Assembly: GCA_016183765.1 (NCBI GenBank)
Contig: JACPEA010000011.1
Span: 620,001-684,000 of the forward strand
Direction: 5' to 3'
DNA: 64,000 nucleotides
Source of the DNA: Bacteroidota bacterium
Lineage (GTDB): Bacteria > Bacteroidota > Bacteroidia > Chitinophagales > Chitinophagaceae
Shown here: positions 61,059-64,000 of the stretch, piece after piece
Layout: each line of letters starts with the position of its first letter
Position numbering within the stretch: position 1 is the stretch's first letter
Translations under genes and position numbers: made by a program
The notes under the pieces: generated by a model
The model's database searches: none
What the model saw: the letters and a program-made list of their open reading frames with translations, nothing else
What the model was told of the DNA's origin: nothing

Positions 61059-62114
61059 ATGGCAAAATTAAATTTTGGTGGGGTAGAAGAAAATGTAGTG
61101 ACACGCGAAGAATTTCCGCTGGCGAAAGCACAGCAGGTATTGAAGGATGAAGTGGTGGCCGTGATCGGTTACGGTGTACAGGGTCCTGGACAGGCTTTGA
61201 ACCAGAAAGAAAACGGTATCAATGTGATCGTGGGTCAGCGCAAAAATTCTAAAAGCTGGGACAAAGCAGTACAGGACGGATTTGTACCCGGACAAACCTT
61301 ATTCGAAATTGAAGAAGCCCTTCAGAAAGGAACCATTATCTGTTACCTGTTGAGCGATGCGGCGCAGATAGCCATGTGGCCAACTGTGAAAAAACACCTG
61401 ACCCCCGGTAAAGCATTGTATTTCTCTCATGGTTTTGGTATCACGTATAATGACCAGACAGGTATCATACCTCCGGCTGATGTGGATGTATTCCTGGTGG
61501 CTCCCAAAGGTTCAGGTACTTCACTGCGCAGGATGTTTTTACAGGGTCGTGGACTGAACAGCAGTTATGCCATTTTCCAGGATGCTACCGGTCGTGCTTT
61601 TGAAAGGGTGGTAGCACTGGGTATCGCTATTGGCTCCGGTTACCTGTTCGAGACCAACTTTAAAAAAGAAGTATACAGTGACCTTACCGGTGAGCGTGGT
61701 ACACTGATGGGTGCCATCCAGGGAATTTTTGCAGCACAGTACCAGGTGTTGCGTTCCAAAGGACATTCGCCTTCTGAAGCTTTCAATGAAACTGTAGAAG
61801 AGTTGACACAATCGTTGATGCCGCTGGTGGCTGAGAACGGGATGGACTGGATGTATGCCAACTGCTCTACCACCGCACAGCGTGGTGCATTGGATTGGTG
61901 GAAGAAGTTCCGCGATGCTACCTTACCCGTATTTACAGAATTGTACGAGAGTGTAGCTGCCGGTAAAGAAGCCGCCAAGTCGATTGAAAGCAACAGCAAA
62001 CCCGACTACCGCGAAAAATTGGATGCTGAATTGAAAGAATTGCATGATAGTGAAATATGGCAGGCAGGAAGGACCGTAAGAAGTTTACGTCCAGAGAACC
62101 AGCCAGCAAAATAA
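61059..62114 (+). CDS. ilvC: Ketol-acid reductoisomerase
   Basis: IlvC rearranges and reduces acetohydroxy acids with NADPH and magnesium, the second step of valine and isoleucine synthesis. The 351 residues have the Rossmann motif VIGYGVQGPGQA, the NADPH-type segment QRKNSKSW, and the KARI C-terminal helical knot with FETNFKKEVYSDLTGERGTL. Length is in the class I range (about 330-350). A strong hairpin follows before ilvA. Confidence 0.96.
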   Translation: MAKLNFGGVEENVVTREEFPLAKAQQVLKDEVVAVIGYGVQGPGQALNQKENGINVIVGQRKNSKSWDKAVQDGFVPGQTLFEIEEALQKGTIICYLLSDAAQIAMWPTVKKHLTPGKALYFSHGFGITYNDQTGIIPPADVDVFLVAPKGSGTSLRRMFLQGRGLNSSYAIFQDATGRAFERVVALGIAIGSGYLFETNFKKEVYSDLTGERGTLMGAIQGIFAAQYQVLRSKGHSPSEAFNETVEELTQSLMPLVAENGMDWMYANCSTTAQRGALDWWKKFRDATLPVFTELYESVAAGKEAAKSIESNSKPDYREKLDAELKELHDSEIWQAGRTVRSLRPENQPAK

Positions 62115-62128
62115 CCTGACTTGTCCCT

Positions 62129-62157
62129 GGCGCTTTCTCTTAATAAGAGAAAGCGCC
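62129..62157 (+). terminator. 13-bp hairpin between ilvC and ilvA
   Basis: GGCGCTTTCTCTT (62129-62141) and AAGAGAAAGCGCC (62145-62157) form a perfect 13-bp stem with a 3-nt loop, ending four bases before the ilvA ATG. There is no T-run, so termination would be weak. It may limit ilvA translation or stabilise the upstream mRNA. Confidence 0.6.
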
Positions 62158-62161
62158 GGGG

Positions 62162-63439
62162 ATGAGAAAAAAGACCGATATGGATACCCGATCAAGTACC
62201 GCAACCCCCACACTGGATTTTGAAAGCGCCAGAAAACGTTTACAGAAGATAGTGAACCGTACCCCGCTTACGTATAACCACAACTTATCGCGCAAATACC
62301 AGTGTGATGTTTTCCTGAAACGGGAAGACCTGCAGGTGGTACGATCGTATAAACTTCGTGGAGCCTATAATATGATGAGTAGCCTCCCGCAGGAGCAGTT
62401 GCAGAAAGGGGTGGTCTGTGCCAGTGCGGGTAACCATGCGCAAGGTTTTGCCTATAGCTGCAAAAAACTGAATGTGAAAGGGGTGGTATTCATGCCCATC
62501 ATTACACCCAACCAGAAAGTGAACCAGACCAAAATGTTCGGAGAGGGCTTTATAGAAGTGGTGCTTACGGGTGATACTTTTGATGATTGCGCTTTTGCGG
62601 CCAAAGAATATACACTGGCACATGGGATGACCTTTATCCCGCCATTTGATGACCTGCGTATCATTGAAGGACAGGCAACGGTAGCTATGGAGATCATGGA
62701 AGACAGGTCGGATATTGATTATGTATTTGTGCCGGTTGGCGGCGGCGGATTGGCTGCGGGTATTGGCGCTTATTTCAAAACATTTTCTCCCAGAACAAAG
62801 ATCATCGGCCTGGAACCCGAGGGTGCACCATCTATGTCTGAAGCCTTAAAAGCCGGACATCCTGTTACGATCGAGAATATTGAACGTTTTGTAGACGGCG
62901 CTGCCGTGCAACGTGTGGGAGATATCACTTTCGATATCTGTAAAGATGTGCTGGACGATATGCACCTGGTACCGGAAGGTAAAGTCTGTACCACCATCCT
63001 GCAGTTGTACAACGAAGACGCGATCGTGGTAGAACCGGCCGGGGTATTATCCATAGCCGCATTGGATGATTACGCTGATGCGATCAAAGGGAAAACCATC
63101 GTTTGTGTGGTAAGCGGCAGTAACAACGATATCGACCGCATGCAGGAGATCAAGGAGCGTTCACTGCAGTACGAAGGACTGAAGCATTATTTCCTGATCC
63201 GTTTTGCCCAGCGGCCGGGTGCTTTAAAAGAGTTTGTAAACCATGTACTCGGTCCCGGTGATGACATTACCCGTTTTGAATATATGCAGAAACATAATAA
63301 AGAAACCGGCCCTGCATTGGTAGGCATAGAGCTGAAGTCGAAACATGATTATGAAACACTGTTGGAAAACCTGAACCGTTATCATATCAACTATACTGAG
63401 TTGAAGCAGAATGATAATTTGTTCGGTTATCTCGTATAA
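62162..63439 (+). CDS. ilvA: Threonine ammonia-lyase (threonine deaminase)
   Basis: IlvA deaminates threonine to 2-oxobutanoate, the first isoleucine-specific step, using PLP. The 425 residues have the PLP Lys near residue 64 (RSYKLRGAYN), a PLP phosphate-binding GGGGLAAG loop, and a single C-terminal ACT-like domain (about 330-425; LIRFAQRPGALKEFVNHVLG), shorter than the double domain of E. coli IlvA. It ends the ilv gene run. Confidence 0.95.
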   Translation: MRKKTDMDTRSSTATPTLDFESARKRLQKIVNRTPLTYNHNLSRKYQCDVFLKREDLQVVRSYKLRGAYNMMSSLPQEQLQKGVVCASAGNHAQGFAYSCKKLNVKGVVFMPIITPNQKVNQTKMFGEGFIEVVLTGDTFDDCAFAAKEYTLAHGMTFIPPFDDLRIIEGQATVAMEIMEDRSDIDYVFVPVGGGGLAAGIGAYFKTFSPRTKIIGLEPEGAPSMSEALKAGHPVTIENIERFVDGAAVQRVGDITFDICKDVLDDMHLVPEGKVCTTILQLYNEDAIVVEPAGVLSIAALDDYADAIKGKTIVCVVSGSNNDIDRMQEIKERSLQYEGLKHYFLIRFAQRPGALKEFVNHVLGPGDDITRFEYMQKHNKETGPALVGIELKSKHDYETLLENLNRYHINYTELKQNDNLFGYLV

Positions 63440-63481
63440 TGAACATATTTTTTAATTATCTTAGATCACGCTTAGCAAAAG

Positions 63482-63568
63482 ATGCCATTACAGCAGTTAC
63501 ATATCATGTCCGCCATAGCAACAGCCCCGCTGTTCGCAACTGCTATTATTACCATTACAACCCTGTAA
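63482..63568 (+). CDS. thrL: thr operon leader peptide (Thr/Ile-rich)
   Basis: The frame from ATG 63482 to TAA 63566-63568 gives 28 residues; a second in-frame ATG at 63506 gives 20. The end reads ATAIITITTL, with Thr and Ile in eight of ten positions. This mirrors the E. coli thr leader peptide, which has Thr/Ile runs and precedes thrA. Here too the next gene is thrA. Scarce charged tRNA-Thr or tRNA-Ile would stall translation. The composition is unlikely by chance, but the start codon is uncertain. Confidence 0.7.
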   Translation: MPLQQLHIMSAIATAPLFATAIITITTL

Positions 63569-63636
63569 GGGGTTATACAGTATCATATCATCTTCGGGCT
63601 GTTATAGCTGTTCTTCCCAGGGGAACCAGTATCCTA
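63520..63636 (+). promoter_or_regulatory. Possible thr attenuator structures
   Basis: AACAGC (63520-63525) can pair with GCTGTT at 63529-63534. Extended to AACAGCCC, it pairs over 8 bp with GGGCTGTT at 63596-63603, or with another GCTGTT at 63607-63612. A weaker hairpin with a bulge spans 63608-63629 and is followed by ATCCTATTTT. These alternatives fit an attenuator, but unlike at ilv there is no strong GC-rich terminator with a clean T-run. Confidence 0.4.
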
Positions 63637-63673
63637 TTTTCAAAACATTTATTCAAGCAACAAGTATCCAGAT

Positions 63674-64000
63674 ATGCAGGTATTAAAATTTGGCGGTAGC
63701 TCTGTAGCCAATTCAGTAAACATCAACAGGGTAGTCAGTATTGTACAGTCTTCCATACAGAAAGAAGCTACGATTCTTGTAGTGTCTGCACTGGGAGGCA
63801 TTACGGACAACCTGTTACATGCCGGTGAACTGGCTTCGCATGCAGATGAAGCCTATAAACAGTTATTGAAAGAGATGGAAAACCGCCACCTCGATACTGT
63901 GCGTGAACTCCTGCCCATACAACAGCAGAGCGCAACACTCAGCCTGCTAAAACAACAGTTCAATGAACTGGAAGGGATCTGCGATGGCGTATTCCTGCTC
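63674..64000 (+). CDS. thrA: Aspartate kinase / homoserine dehydrogenase, N-terminal part (runs off the window)
   Basis: The 109 visible residues begin MQVLKFGGSSVANSVNINRV and continue through ILVVSALGGITDNLL, the start of an aspartokinase domain. This N terminus (VLKFGGSSVAN) is typical of the bifunctional ThrA type. The enzyme phosphorylates aspartate, and in the bifunctional form reduces aspartate semialdehyde to homoserine, feeding threonine and then isoleucine via IlvA. The Thr/Ile-rich leader 106 bases upstream supports a thr operon. Whether the homoserine dehydrogenase half is present cannot be seen. Confidence 0.88.
   Translation, partial: MQVLKFGGSSVANSVNINRVVSIVQSSIQKEATILVVSALGGITDNLLHAGELASHADEAYKQLLKEMENRHLDTVRELLPIQQQSATLSLLKQQFNELEGICDGVFLL

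Noticed and set aside
63439..63699. 86-codon frame between ilvA and thrA
   Set aside because: It overlaps the Thr/Ile leader and the thrA start, has no protein-like composition (Tyr/His runs), and extends into thrA in another frame.

Overview
The window looks like a chromosomal segment of a member of the Bacteroidota, most likely a free-living Chitinophagaceae-type bacterium. The clues are DUF4290, DUF5686 and DUF5916 proteins, an MG2/TonB-plug protein, a 7TM-DISM histidine kinase, a CDP-alcohol/PAP2 inositol-lipid cluster, promoter-like boxes of the Bacteroidota type (TTTG, about 19 bp, TAnnTTTG), and few Shine-Dalgarno-like sites. No rRNA, tRNA, CRISPR array, insertion sequence or prophage was recognised. 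Family names rest on reading motifs; no database search was run.

Layout. 1-4.3 kb: a partial GAF gene, murA (Asp at the usual catalytic Cys), a DUF4290 gene, a repeat-rich spacer and pheS. 4.3-9.9 kb: a possible small transcript, a two-component pair, recO, an amidohydrolase and a HigBA-type toxin-antitoxin pair. 10.3-14.1 kb: rplM-rpsI-rpsB-tsf-pyrH, with palindromic repeats between the ribosomal genes. 14.1-22.5 kb: an orphan TolC protein, an MG2/plug protein, a methionine-type aminotransferase, a DUF5916 protein and an AIM24-like protein. 22.5-29.4 kb: a TetR-TolC-MFP-RND efflux operon with a palindrome over its promoter. 29.6-31.6 kb: a DUF502 protein, a large heptamer-built palindrome and serC. 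31.7-39.3 kb: a TetR gene, then a tight six-gene operon (ino1, pgpA-like, gtrA-like, DUF5686, CDP-alcohol phosphotransferase fused to DUF4833, PAP2/AUR1-like) that reads as an inositol-phospholipid and inositol-sphingolipid pathway. 39.4-49.4 kb: DUF1015, a TPR protein, an acyl-CoA ligase, a frameshifted sensor kinase, a receiver-kinase hybrid and an unrecognised helical protein. 49.5-64 kb: leuA-leuC-leuD-ABC ATPase-leuB, then ilvE-ilvD-ilvB-ilvN-ilvC-ilvA, then the start of thrA.

The most interesting signals are regulatory and unannotated. A 30-codon leader peptide with an Ile/Val run (55565-55657) is followed by a strong terminator (55689-55716) just before ilvE. A competing antiterminator pairing can be drawn, and a well-matched promoter sits upstream, so all parts of a classical ilv attenuator are visible. 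A second leader peptide rich in Thr/Ile (63482-63568) precedes thrA. LeuA is the short form without the C-terminal leucine-sensing domain, so attenuation may carry more of the control. An asymmetric twin ABC ATPase, degenerate in its first half, sits inside the leu genes.
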